DNA of 64,000 nt from Palaemon carinicauda (lineage: Eukaryota > Arthropoda > Malacostraca > Decapoda > Palaemonidae). A model generated the notes under the pieces. That model had not been told where the DNA came from. It saw only the letters and a list, made by a program, of their open reading frames with translations, and made no database searches. Below are positions 51,322-64,000 of this stretch, piece after piece. The translations under genes and the position numbers were made by a program. Numbering within the stretch: the first letter of the stretch is position 1; every line of letters begins with the position of its first letter. The stretch lies in assembly GCF_036898095.1 (NCBI RefSeq), contig NC_090759.1, positions 17,357,658 through 17,421,657 of the forward strand, read 5' to 3'.

Positions 51322-51813
51322 ATGCATGGTTTCTTGTGCAATAACAAGTTTATACTTCTGCCCAAAAGCGCACCTCCTTGTTGCTCCATAACGTGTTTAT
51401 ACTTCCTGCGCACATACCATATGACAAAGTTTACCATATTTGGGCATGTATGTACGCTGGAGTGTGACGTAGGCAGTTCTGCGACACACCCCATTTTCTC
51501 CGACAATGCTCCAGTTCCGTTGTACCTATGTTACGTGTTGGATGAGCCTTATGAAACTCAATGTACTGTAACAAAGTGTAATGGCTGCTCTTTTGGCTAT
51601 TTCAATGCTATAAATATGTTTCACGGTACTCCTGGTGTAGTGAATAATTTATCAAAAGCTCCTTGGGCTATCCTTCAAAGGCTACAGTGTCCAAAGTGCG
51701 ATTCTGACGGAGCCTTTGTAGTTCATGGGGACAGGCCTTTGACCGGCCAAAAATCGAGTAGAAAAAGTCCGAAATCGGCTCTTTTTCACGGGAATGATCA
51801 CGGAATGAAATAA
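51322..51813 (+). CDS. Cysteine-rich 163-residue ORF, unknown
   Basis: ATG at 51322-51324, stop after 51813. Cysteines cluster in pairs: CTLEC (about residue 51), CTVTKCNGCSFGYF (about 88) and LQCPKCDSDGAFVVHGD (about 126), the last resembling a zinc knuckle. A pyrimidine-rich stretch ending TTTTGCAAG lies just upstream, so it could be an exon or part of an element. The 3' end runs into a 139-bp tandem repeat, which argues for mobile or repetitive origin. No family recognised. Confidence 0.35.
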   Translation: MHGFLCNNKFILLPKSAPPCCSITCLYFLRTYHMTKFTIFGHVCTLECDVGSSATHPIFSDNAPVPLYLCYVLDEPYETQCTVTKCNGCSFGYFNAINMFHGTPGVVNNLSKAPWAILQRLQCPKCDSDGAFVVHGDRPLTGQKSSRKSPKSALFHGNDHGMK

Positions 51814-52040
51814 TATTAATTTCACTAGTTTTGTAATTGCTTGTCCCAACAATCTACATACTAGGACCACTCTGGTCATGGATGTCGGAAACGTGCGAAA
51901 AAAAAGTCCGAAATCTGTTCTTTTTCGCAGGAATGATCACGGAATGAAATAATATTAATTTCACGAGTTTTGTAAATGCTTGTCCCAACAATCTACTGCA
52001 CATACTAGGACCACTCTGGTCATGGATGTCGGAAACGTGA
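51762..52040. repeat. Tandem duplication, two 139-bp units
   Basis: AAAAAGTCCGAAATC at 51762 and 51901, followed in both by GGAATGATCACGGAATGAAA and GGTCATGGATGTCGGAAACG. The units differ by a few bases and a 4-bp insertion (TGCA). Confidence 0.9.
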
Positions 52041-53206
52041 GAGAAAAATGGACAACTAACCCAAAATTCCCCTCCTAACCGGACCTACAAGTTGTGTCCT
52101 TACCTTCCTCGTGAACTAACCGGGGGGGTGACGCCCCCCTACAGCCCCCCAAACACTGTCGCTAACATACAAACCCCACAAACCCAACCTAACCGAACCT
52201 AGTAGTTCCCAGGTCACTACCCCTACCTGGTGGCAAGCCCCCGGACCCCCTTCATAAGTCTCTCTCCTACGCAAAAAAAAAGGTATGGGCAGCACTCAAA
52301 ATTATATCTTAACCACATTGTCATAATAAAAAAGTTACTCAGGCTTACCTTAATATTCGATGTCGCAACATCACCAATTGTACACTTCTCACATGGACCC
52401 CTAAAATCCCCTAAGAGGCCTTCTCGAAATAAATAATGAAAGAATTCGGGGGTAACTCAAGTAAAATCACGTAGGTGTATGTACCTTAGTCTTAATCGAA
52501 TCAATTTGATCAATATGAGAGATAAACTCAACAATATAGCTCAAAGAGTAACTGTACAAAAGACGTCTATCCATTACGGCGGTTAGAGTTGGAAAGTGTT
52601 GACTCCAGGTCAATCTCGGGTCATGTGGGGGTGGGGGGATTAAAAATTTGAAATCACATGGCCAACAAAAGGTTTAGTTCGGTTGCTTTGTTTGACACTG
52701 GCTTTATCTACCGAAATATCTTAACTAGATGCTGGCTAGCCTAACCTTTGGTTGTATATAAAAAAAAATTAGTATTCGGCATAATTTCAGGACGTGTCCC
52801 GACGAAATAATCTTAACAAGAGGTTAAAAATGAAGATTGTTGGAATTAGCGAAAACATTGGTCCGAACATCGATAACTGTTCAAGCTTGCGCCACCAGCT
52901 GATAGGCGAACCGAGCGCCACCAAACGGGTGTTATTATAGTCAGGCAGGAAACAATGCTTGCGGGAAATTTTACGATGGAGTAAGTTGGCCGTGGCTTCA
53001 GCGGACGACGCATTGTAACGACCTATCCCTAACCTAACAATTCATGATAATTATCATACCAGTATCAAATATCACTATAAATGACGTGTCCCTAAAAACT
53101 ACAAACTTAACAAAGAGGTAAACACGTAGATTGACGGGACAGTATTAAATTGTAAAAACGAACGTTTCTTAGACTGGGATGACACGGGCTCTATCTATCG
53201 GGCAAG
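52041..53206. other. No gene recognised
   Basis: Mixed composition with C-rich patches (52120-52150, 52240-52250) and words such as CCCAACCTAACCGAACCTA. GACGTGTCCCGACGAAATAA near 52793 and GACGTGTCCCTAAAAACTAC near 53083 look like diverged copies of one repeat. Confidence 0.5.
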
Positions 53207-53281
53207 ATGGAAACGAAGCAGGAGCTACCAGTGACTTGCGTTCGGACCGTGCTGAACTTGGAAAATGTTGCCGTAGTAAAG
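53207..53281 (+). CDS. Candidate first coding exon, 25 codons, unknown gene
   Basis: GCAAGATGG gives a strong start context. The frame METKQELPVTCVRTVLNLEN continues five more codons to AAG, followed directly by GTAAAT, a plausible donor in phase 0. The surroundings are less AT-rich than average. I do not recognise the peptide, and a chance occurrence is possible. Confidence 0.3.
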
Positions 53282-54431
53282 GTAAATTATGATATTCAAA
53301 ATAATAAAATATGATAAAATAACATCATATTATGGTATGTTGGATCATTGTAAAGAACATCTCCATAATGAAAAACCATTTGGCTAGTAATAAGAAAGAT
53401 ATCGCCCTGTCCCCAAAAACTACAGACACCCCCAGACTATTATAACAAGATTTTCCCCGGAAAGAAAATTGATTAGTCGTGCAAATAAGAAATTTAATCC
53501 TGTCCCAATCAACTAGATACATCGACCAATCTTTTCAGACTAATCTGAGGGACTTATTAATAGCAACCAACAATTAGGCAACTCACTGGTCTGGTTAGGT
53601 CAAGTAGAGGCTCGATAGAGTAGATAAACGCACTTGCTCCGTGAGTTAATCTAGGATAGATAAGGTTACGTACAATTTAAACATCATAAGGTTAGTTAAC
53701 CTTAATATACAGTACTCGTAATCTTCCCCCCGCTTTCGACTCATTGGCCTAAACAACACAAGGTTTCTATCCTGGGGAAAGAAATACCCTCCAGCAGCTA
53801 AATAAACATAAAATCATAATCACCAGTAGTCATGTATATTAAATTTCATTCTTTTATAGAACAAAAGTTAAATAACTCACCTTATATCAATATCTATACA
53901 CTCAAAACGTTGAGAAAAGTACAAGATGACAACAGCAGTTCGCCGATAAATGTAAACAAAGTCAGCGACATGTGAGTCAACCTTCGACTTCAAACTTTTA
54001 TTACTGTAATAAAAAGGTTTCTAATATTCCTAACAATAAATTATATGGTTTAATAGCATAGCTAGATTATTTGTATTAAAATGTTGTATTATAGAGTGAG
54101 TATTTAGAACGAAGTAGTAAAATACTTAAGTCGATAATATAGACTACGGATTGAGCCCACCGACATATAAGAAGCATAGACTGGATATATTAACAATGCC
54201 AAAGACAGTAAAACGTGACGAAATGCCATGAAACATATTTTGAAGTATTCATTTAGCATTAATATTTTTGTTATTACCACTTATTATTAATTTTCTTATA
54301 TGAAATAATGATGCTAACTTATCTACATCATCCTTTTGTGGTTTTTAACCACGAAACTTTCCAATATGGTGTCAGAATACTATGAAAGTTCATCAACTAG
54401 TAGCCAATCTAACTTTTTCTAGAGATCAAGT

Positions 54432-54432
<1 letters not shown>
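53282..54432. other. No gene established
   Basis: AT-rich. A candidate minus-strand untranslated exon lies at 53881-53971 (see findings). Otherwise nothing recognised. Confidence 0.5.

Positions 54433-54517
<85 letters not shown>
54433..54517. repeat. (CT)n microsatellite, about 42 units
   Basis: Uninterrupted CT dinucleotides. Confidence 0.98.
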
Positions 54518-54519
<2 letters not shown>

Positions 54520-54710
54520 AATAAGCAGCTGTTAAAGATACATTTAATTATATCTTAATGATGACAAAAGTACTGTGGGTTATACCGATTTTTCTAAATT
54601 TACAGTAGTATTCGCTTCCGGCGGAGCAGAAAAAAAAACAATTACGGAACGAGGAAGATGACATATTATCTGCAAATGAGGTTGATCTATGCCCACTTAA
54701 TTAATTAGTT
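54518..54710. other. Nothing recognised
   Basis: Short AT-rich spacer between a microsatellite and an R repeat fragment. Confidence 0.6.
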
Positions 54711-54845
54711 ATAAGGCCAAGGGCTCCAACAAGGAAAATAGCCCGGCGAGGAAAGGAAACAAGGTAAAAGATGGAATCAACTACTCAATCAAGGTCTATA
54801 GACCTTGGATAGAATAGTGTGTCCGAGTGTACCCTGGAGCAAGTC
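54711..54845 (-). repeat. R repeat copy 6, inverted 3' fragment
   Basis: ATAAGGCCAAGGGCTCCAAC, AAGGAAAATAGCCCGG and GTGTCCGAGTGTACCCTGGA match the reverse complement of the R family, with a gap in the middle. Confidence 0.75.
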
Positions 54846-55334
54846 TAAACAATCGTCTCTTAAGACCTTTTGGCTCCAGGATCCAGGGTTTTAGTATATA
54901 GCATTTTTTTTTAAACTAACCATCATCTTATGCAGTACTTTTAGACTTATTACGAGAAGTCTCCTTGCTATTGTGTTAGTGCGTGAAGAGATTCAGTCTG
55001 GAGCCGAGCAAATCCTACATTTTTTTCAAAACGGCCCAAAAATTGAAGGAGTTATAGCAGGAAGTCTTTCTGATGTTTCAGTGCGTGGAAAACTTTATTT
55101 CAGGAGCACAAAAAAAAATCTTTCTTCCACCTTTTTTTTTTTAAACAGGACCAAATAGTGAAGGAGAAAGGCAGACATTAAGGTTAAGATGACGAGGACA
55201 TCTAAATTATCCTTAGGTCTGCAAAAGTCTTCTGTTCAAAATAATGTAAGTAGATAATTTATTCACATGTAAATTTCTAAATCTAACTAACATGGTAGAA
55301 ATTCACTAAACATTGAACGCAGGCGTTAGAAATA
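54846..55334. other. Nothing recognised
   Basis: AT-rich, with T-runs near 55131-55143. An open frame at 54973-55158 is not supported by any motif. Confidence 0.6.
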
Positions 55335-55840
55335 GTAAGTCGTTTTATTAACCTAACCTTTTAACTATGAAATAGTAGTATTTTGAAAGTAGTTTTATTA
55401 TCCTAACTTTTTAACTTTAAAATAAAAGTACTCTGAAAGTAGTTTCATTTTCCTAACTTTTTAACTCTGAAATAAAAGCACTCAAGTAGTTTTCTTACCC
55501 TAACTTTTCATCTCTAAAATAAAAGTATTTTTAAAGTAGTTTTATTATCCAACATTTTTAACTCTAAAATAAATGTATTCCTATTGTAGTTTCATTAACC
55601 TATTTCAGATCTTCAAGAGTCTACAACTAGATGCATCCTGGGACCATCACAGCTGATCCTGATAATTTTTTAAAATTAATTTTATTCTGAATGAACTTTT
55701 ATTAACCTAACTTTTAGCTATAAAATAAAAGTATCATTATTGTAATTTCATTAACCTATTTCAGATCTATTTCAGAACCTGAAGCCTCTACAACTAGATA
55801 TATTTTGAACCTCACAGTTCATTCTGATAATTTTTTATAA
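55335..55840. repeat. Diverged tandem repeat, unit about 58 bp, with a larger duplication
   Basis: AGTAGTTTTATTATCCTAAC followed by TTTTTAACTCTAAAATAAAA recurs about six times from 55338. A longer unit (TTTCATTAACCTATTTCAGA to CTGATAATTTTTTA) occurs at about 55590-55672 and 55746-55838. Confidence 0.85.
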
Positions 55841-56154
55841 CCAGAGGCAGTAACTAAGGATAAGAAATGAGACCAATACTCAAGATATACAAGATATACA
55901 AGAATTAAATTAGGATATATTGATCACCGAAAATCATAATACTTTCTCAATAATAATTGTTTTTTTCTGCATTTGAAGAAGGAAACTGTAAATGCAATTC
56001 AAATGTATATTTGCAATCAAGAATCCCATCAAGCATTTCAAATTAGTTGTATATAGTTAAAGAGAATCTTATTGAAGAGCCAATGTTCTTGACCTACTAA
56101 CAATCATATTTAGAGTTTTGTTAGGGTTCAACTACATCCCCTGAACCTTACACC
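55841..56154. other. Nothing recognised
   Basis: AT-rich intergenic sequence. Confidence 0.6.
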
Positions 56155-56187
56155 CAAGGCCAATATAGAGGCTCTATATTGGCCTTG
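56155..56187. repeat. Perfect 16-bp inverted repeat with 1-nt centre
   Basis: CAAGGCCAATATAGAG, G, CTCTATATTGGCCTTG. Confidence 0.95.
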
Positions 56188-56385
56188 CTTACACCATGAG
56201 ATAATCTCAGCTCGATCGCATCAGGATCAAAGGTATTAACCGGTGATGAAGTGTGGGACAGAGGTAGATGGAGAACGCTGGCCAGAAACATCGACCCCAC
56301 ATAAAGGTGGGAAAAGATGCAGACAAAGAAGAAGAAGAAGAAGATCTATATTATGAAAATCAGGAAATTAAGTTGATGCAAAAAA

Positions 56386-56473
56386 ATTAGATTTGTCCCC
56401 AATATTTATATGAATAGAATCAGTCATTTAAATACTGATTCTGTTCATATCAGTATTGGGGACAAATCTAATT
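56386..56473. repeat. 88-nt hairpin-forming inverted repeat
   Basis: The left arm (AATTAGATTTGTCCCCAATA onward) and right arm (ending TATTGGGGACAAATCTAATT) pair over about 40 positions with roughly three mismatches, around a small AT loop near 56430. It could be a palindromic MITE or a small-RNA precursor; the sequence alone does not decide. Confidence 0.9.
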
Positions 56474-56525
56474 CTTATATAAAAATTCAAGAAGCTTCAC
56501 TAATAATAATCCTAATTATACAAAA

Positions 56526-60136
<3,611 letters not shown>

Positions 60137-60196
60137 ATGGCAGCCGGGAATCCGAGAAATGCCTTAGATTTTTTCAAAACGGTTGGACGATTAAAG
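60137..60196 (+). CDS. HDDC2: HDDC2 coding exon 1 (HD-domain protein 2), partial gene
   Basis: ATG at 60137-60139; 20 codons, MAAGNPRNALDFFKTVGRLK, then a GTAAAT donor in phase 0. The ALDFFKTVGRLK segment corresponds to LLQFLRLVGQLK at the start of vertebrate HDDC2, directly before the KRVPRTGWV block that should be in the next exon. HDDC2/YfbR family proteins are metal-dependent HD-fold 5'-deoxynucleotide phosphohydrolases; the catalytic HD residues lie in later exons. No second exon is found up to 64000. The 5' context CAGATATGG has a purine at -3. The match is short, so the call rests on 12 residues plus gene structure. Confidence 0.7.
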
Positions 60197-60542
60197 GTAA
60201 ATACAAATTATAACCATTGTTTATTGGGTAAGGGATATTTTTTTGACATGACACAATATATTCAACCAAATCTGACCGTCTAAGTTAACATGGTAAGCTA
60301 TTGGCTACGTCATCTTGTGCTGGTAGTTTGATTCAAGGCTAGCTTATGCTATTTATCCTTAATTGTCCAACCTTACAGTGCAGGGTCCAGAATATTTCAT
60401 AGTTAGTCTGGTCTAGTAAAGTATAAGTAACTAAAATAAAGTGTAGGCTACTTAAATGTAGTCTGCCGGTAACGTGTATTCGAATGTAGGCTAGGATTGG
60501 CCAGGAAATGTTTGGCCAAGGGGGTATATAGTTGCAACTTCA

Positions 60543-60622
<80 letters not shown>

Positions 60623-61086
60623 CTACTTATTTTGACGAATATGATACTTTGATTTATAGCCAAATACTGCCCATGAACCTTATACAGTATTATTTTGTCT
60701 TATTTTGCATTTCAACAATTTTCCCCAAACTATTTTAACGAACATATATCCATAATGCATCACTAGTACATTCTTTTATCTCTCATAACCATCAATTGCT
60801 GGTTATTAATAATCGAGGTATTCAATTTCTAATTAATACCAACATACTAGCCCACTAGGCTAGCACATTTAACGGTACATGTTCCACGTACCAGAGCTTA
60901 GGAGCATCGATATAATGTTTAATTGCGATCGAAGCTAGGATAAACCAGAGCAAAAACCAACAAACCATTAGCTCAATTAAGTAAGGAGGTATTTGTAAAA
61001 CGATGAACTTGTATGAGTTCGAAATTCCTGGTAATCAAAAGCATCAGTGTTTTTACTGTTTCATTATTATTATTCTGGGTAAATTT
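60197..61086. other. HDDC2 intron 1, proximal part
   Basis: Contains a (TA)n tract at 60545-60620 and otherwise AT-rich sequence with no supported frame. Confidence 0.6.
60545..60620. repeat. (TA)n microsatellite
   Basis: About 38 uninterrupted TA units. Confidence 0.98.
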
Positions 61087-62595
61087 ACAGTTTCATCCAT
61101 TATGGGGAAACTGGAATAAAAATATATTTGATGCATCAGAAATAGTGTAGTTCCAACGAATGTAACGTTTATTTTGACCGCAAACCATCCGATTTAAAGA
61201 TTTACTATGTAATTGGAGTTAAAACAACAAGTTGTTCTAGAATGCAGAAAGACCCTACTTCATCCCAACAATTATGGGGGACACCAGGTGGGAACCGGGG
61301 TTTTGGGTGGGGGGGGGCGTCAAATGATATTTGCAATAACTGAATACTTATCCTTCCACCACCCCTCCCCCTATACCCCTACCTAGCCCTACCCGGGGGG
61401 GGGGGGCCTCCGACCCCCCTCCGACCCCCCCTTAAGGCCACAGTGATTTTCAGGGCACTACTGAACCCTAGGAGGATTAATACTACTGGAGATGCCCTGA
61501 CTCAGAATTCTTTCCTGAACCTGTGAGGCCAGGGGTTTGGCCAGATTCACCCCTTCAAACTGTCAAATCTCGATCCCAAGTTAATCCCCCGACAGCGTAC
61601 TGGTACTTAGTCTGTTTTACTCAGACCTTTGTTTATAGCTGATAATTATTTACTTGTGCTATTTTATTACCGATGGTCCCTTCCTGTAATACTTTATTAA
61701 AAAAAAAATAATGTTAAACTTGTTGCTCAACTTATTGGTGAATCAGTTACAAACTCCTTGGAATAATGAACTACAGTAAAGTCGTTGACCTTTATAGCCG
61801 TCTTTGGATGACATTGAACACAGCTTGTGATAATCTCACAACTGTTGTTACTGATTTTTGCCTAAAGGCAGGCAACGGATTTTATTTCGTACAACCAAGA
61901 GCAGCATAGGAAGGAGCCATCGCTAATGAAAGCACAATAATGGTTACCGTCTCTAAACAAAGTTCTGAATAGAACTGACTGAAAATTCCAATACAGTGAC
62001 AGAGATTAACTTGAAGGATCAAGAACTGACAGTTCGAAGGGTAAAAACCTGGCTTCCCTTAATCCGGGTCAGGGCATCTCCAGTTATTTTTCCTCCAAGA
62101 CTGAACCTAATAAACCCACCTAACCTAGCCTAGGGGCCCTATACCCCTACCTAGGGGCCCTGTACTCCTACCTAGGCCTACCGGGGGGGTCCTCCGCCCC
62201 CCCTGCGACCCCCCCTTAAGGCCACAGTGAATTTCGGGACACTACCGAACCTAATACAACCACCTAACCTAGGGCCCTGTACCCCTACCTAGGCCTAGCC
62301 CCTGCGAGGCCCCCCCCCCCCCCCCTCACAGCCACTACCTAACACATCCATCAAACCAAATCCAAAGTGATGGTACTGCTGTATACATCGTTATACTATC
62401 ACCATTATAATATACTCTTCAAATTAATGAAGCTTACCTTAAACTGTTGGTTCATCAAGATGTGCTGTTGCTTTGAGGAAAACGTGAAGCCGTTGGGAAG
62501 GTTCCTTGACATGCAGGACAATTTTTATTTTGTAAAATTAAATTGTGTCACTGGCACAAATCCACTAGGTTTCCAATATTCCCCGAATAACTTAC

Positions 62596-62691
62596 AACAA
62601 ATTCATTGTAAGTTAGGAAACAGTCAGGACAAGAAGATGGAATTTCAACTTCTTGTGCAACATGAGATGACGTGCTTGCTATTGCCTCCAT
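62596..62691 (-). CDS. Candidate first exon, 32 codons, unknown
   Basis: ATG at 62689-62691, 32 codons including EVEIPSSCPDCFLTYNEFV, ending exactly at a GTAAGT donor (62595-62590). Without splicing the frame stops 16 codons later. A CPDC pair and, further on, CPAC (about 62506-62518) hint at zinc knuckles. A double CCAAT/CRE promoter-like block lies 45-100 bp upstream. No family recognised. Confidence 0.3.
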
Positions 62692-62734
62692 TTCTAAGAA
62701 CGAAATGAAATGCATGGGAAAGATGATGTATTGT

Positions 62735-62795
62735 CGCGCTGTGATTGGCCAAGCATGTATGACGTCATAGTGGATAGGCGCTGTGATTGGCCAAA
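62735..62795. promoter_or_regulatory. Promoter-like block: two CCAAT boxes and a CRE
   Basis: GCGCTGTGATTGGCCAA occurs twice, 42 bp apart (62736 and 62778), each with an ATTGG (inverted CCAAT), and TGACGTCA (CRE/ATF site) lies between them at 62760-62767. The block lies between a minus-strand ATG (62691) and a plus-strand ATG (62918, followed by GTGAGT six bases after the start codon), so it could be bidirectional. Confidence 0.5.
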
Positions 62796-63174
62796 CGTGT
62801 AAGACTTTATAGTGGACTAGTTTGTCTGCGGATTATAGTGGTTACAGGGCTCATTTAAGCAAATACAAGACACAGTCCACAATAACAACAGACTTAGAAA
62901 AAATCTGGGAGGAAGACATGAGTAGCGTGAGTTTGATCGTCGATATATAAAGAACTAGGCATTTGCGACAGATAATATTTTACAGAAATACTACAAAAGA
63001 CTTGCTTTACTCGGGAAATATATTATTATAATAGATTTCCCATAATGGATGAAACTGTAATAATACCTTATTCTGTTTTGATTGCGATGAATTGTTTTTT
63101 GTGGTGATGACTAAGGTTTTGAAAAAGTTAAGAAAAGTTAATGTAAATATCATACAATTACACTGGTACACGGT

Positions 63175-63266
63175 ATATTTTAAGGACGTTTGAACAGAAT
63201 TGATGACGATATCAAGTGCAATATTTTAAGGACGTTTGAACAGAATTGATGACGATATCAAGTGCA
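63175..63266. repeat. Tandem duplication, two identical 46-bp units
   Basis: TATTTTAAGGACGTTTGAAC begins both units (63175-63220, 63221-63266). Confidence 0.95.
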
Positions 63267-63703
63267 AAACCATAGCTTTTCAGTTATGGTAGCCTAACCA
63301 CCATAACCCCCCAAAAAAATTAATGTCCGCCAGAAATAATTATCAAGAACGTTCAAAACACCTATAATTATACCGTATTCCCGGTTTTTAAAGCCATAAA
63401 AGATTTTGTTAACACAGAAAAATTTAACTGATTTTGCATTTCTGACCAAGTTTATTGGGGCAAATCACCTGTTTATACTGTAATTTGTGGATTCCCTTAT
63501 ATGAAAACAATTACTCTACAGTATTGGGAGACTCCAGTGGGAAACCTGGGTTTTTTGGTGGGGAAATGCCAAAAATTATTAATTTGCAACAATAATTATG
63601 GTCAGAAAAGCTTAATAAACACAAAGTAATCAGTTGAAAAAATACATGGTTTGTGTAAGTGGCGTCAGAGTGCCATAATTTTAAAAGTCATCACAGAAAA
63701 AAC
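63267..63703. other. Nothing recognised
   Basis: AT-rich. Contains GGTTTTTTGGTGGGGAAATG at about 63550, a member of the dispersed word family described in the findings. Confidence 0.5.
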
Positions 63704-64000
63704 ACATTTGTTCCAACACTCTACAAACCTCATGCTATTTATTAGGGAATTATCTTTAGCCGAAGCTGGAAGACTAGCCATTAGGACTTTTAAGCGAGGT
63801 GGCAACCACCCAACCACTAGTTGGCGGGGTAGTAAGGGGTAGCGTTGGTTACTGGCTACCCCTCTCATTCGCATACCAGTCAATCTGAGTCACTTTTTTT
63901 CTTTTGGCTTGAGGAGAACTGATGTGTCTCTCTCTGCTCTCAGAAGAGTTGGCCATTGTAATCATATTCTATTCTTTCTTTTCAGGCGTGCCTGCTCCTT
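63704..64000 (+). mobile_element. DIRS-like retrotransposon H, 5' end, plus strand
   Basis: Starts CATTTGTTCCAACACTCTAC, then GCCGAAGCTGGAAGACTAGC and AAGCGAGGTGGCAACCACCC, matching the reverse complement of the right ends of copies A and C (the gag side). This copy therefore reads rightwards. Near the edge TTCTTTCTTTTCAGGCGTGC resembles the pyrimidine-AG leader before gag in copy C. Coding sequence would begin beyond 64000. Confidence 0.75.

Larger units (their letters stand above)
61087..63058. repeat. 2-kb segment bounded by 20-bp inverted repeats
   Basis: ACAGTTTCATCCATTATGGG at 61087-61106 and its exact complement at 63039-63058. Inside are G/C-homopolymer patches (61309-61318, 61396-61407, 62195-62215, 62311-62326), repeated words such as CCCTTAAGGCCACAGTGA (about 61431 and 62212), and a promoter-like core (62735-62795). 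It may be an unclassified mobile element; no transposase is seen. Confidence 0.55.

Noticed and set aside
62140..62330. CRISPR-like or telomere-like array suggested by repeated CCTAACCTAG words
   Set aside because: Irregular spacing and no unique spacers; dispersed low-complexity words in a eukaryotic intergenic region.

Overview
The window looks like a chromosomal stretch of a decapod crustacean, probably a shrimp, prawn or crayfish relative. The grounds are multi-exon animal genes with GT/AG introns, very long (TA)n, (CT)n and (CA)n arrays, and a dense load of DIRS-type tyrosine-recombinase retrotransposons mixed with LINE fragments. The exact species cannot be read from the sequence.

Two host genes can be named. 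PSMD12 (26S proteasome lid subunit Rpn5) is on the minus strand. Five consecutive coding exons (40192-40458, 34128-34345, 13744-13903, 8078-8214, 6840-7064) join in frame into about 335 codons with matching splice phases. The C-terminal PCI part is not seen and should lie left of the window. HDDC2 (HD-domain nucleotide phosphohydrolase family) is on the plus strand. Only its first coding exon (60137-60196) is present, and the rest should lie to the right. Less certain candidate exons are at 53207-53281 (+), 53881-53971 (-) and 62596-62691 (-).

Most of the window is transposable elements. At least eight DIRS-like copies are recognised. A (1-5808) is cut by the left edge. B (14548-16930) is truncated. 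C (17549-23830) is full-length but decayed. D (23849-32673) has both ends but is internally rearranged and carries a 2.2-kb Tigger-like DNA transposon. E and F (34447-39592) form a nested or chimeric pair. G (43316-49867) looks intact, with gag, RT/RNase H and tyrosine recombinase frames open and 153-bp inverted terminal repeats identical by eye. H (63704-64000) is cut by the right edge. A to G lie on the minus strand and H on the plus strand. B to F lie inside PSMD12 introns in the sense direction.

Other elements are a CR1-like LINE (minus, 9360-13260) broken by a 5'-truncated LINE (plus, 9801-11217) and by a dispersed repeat family called R here. R has a TAA-type tail and about six copies. 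A further LINE is split across 42480-50330 by an R copy and DIRS-G. A small Mutator-like element sits inside DIRS-A. Satellite-like material includes a G-rich minisatellite (41105-41455), tandem duplications (4144, 50555, 51762, 55335, 63175) and long dinucleotide arrays.

Region by region: 1-5.8 kb DIRS-A; 5.8-40.5 kb the PSMD12 transcription unit with element-filled introns; 40.5-50.3 kb upstream sequence with the minisatellite, LINE, R and DIRS-G; 50.3-60 kb AT-rich intergenic DNA with tandem repeats, hairpins and dinucleotide arrays; 60.1 kb start of HDDC2; 61-63.1 kb a segment bounded by short inverted repeats with a promoter-like core; 63.7-64 kb start of DIRS-H. All calls were made by reading the sequence; no database search was run.
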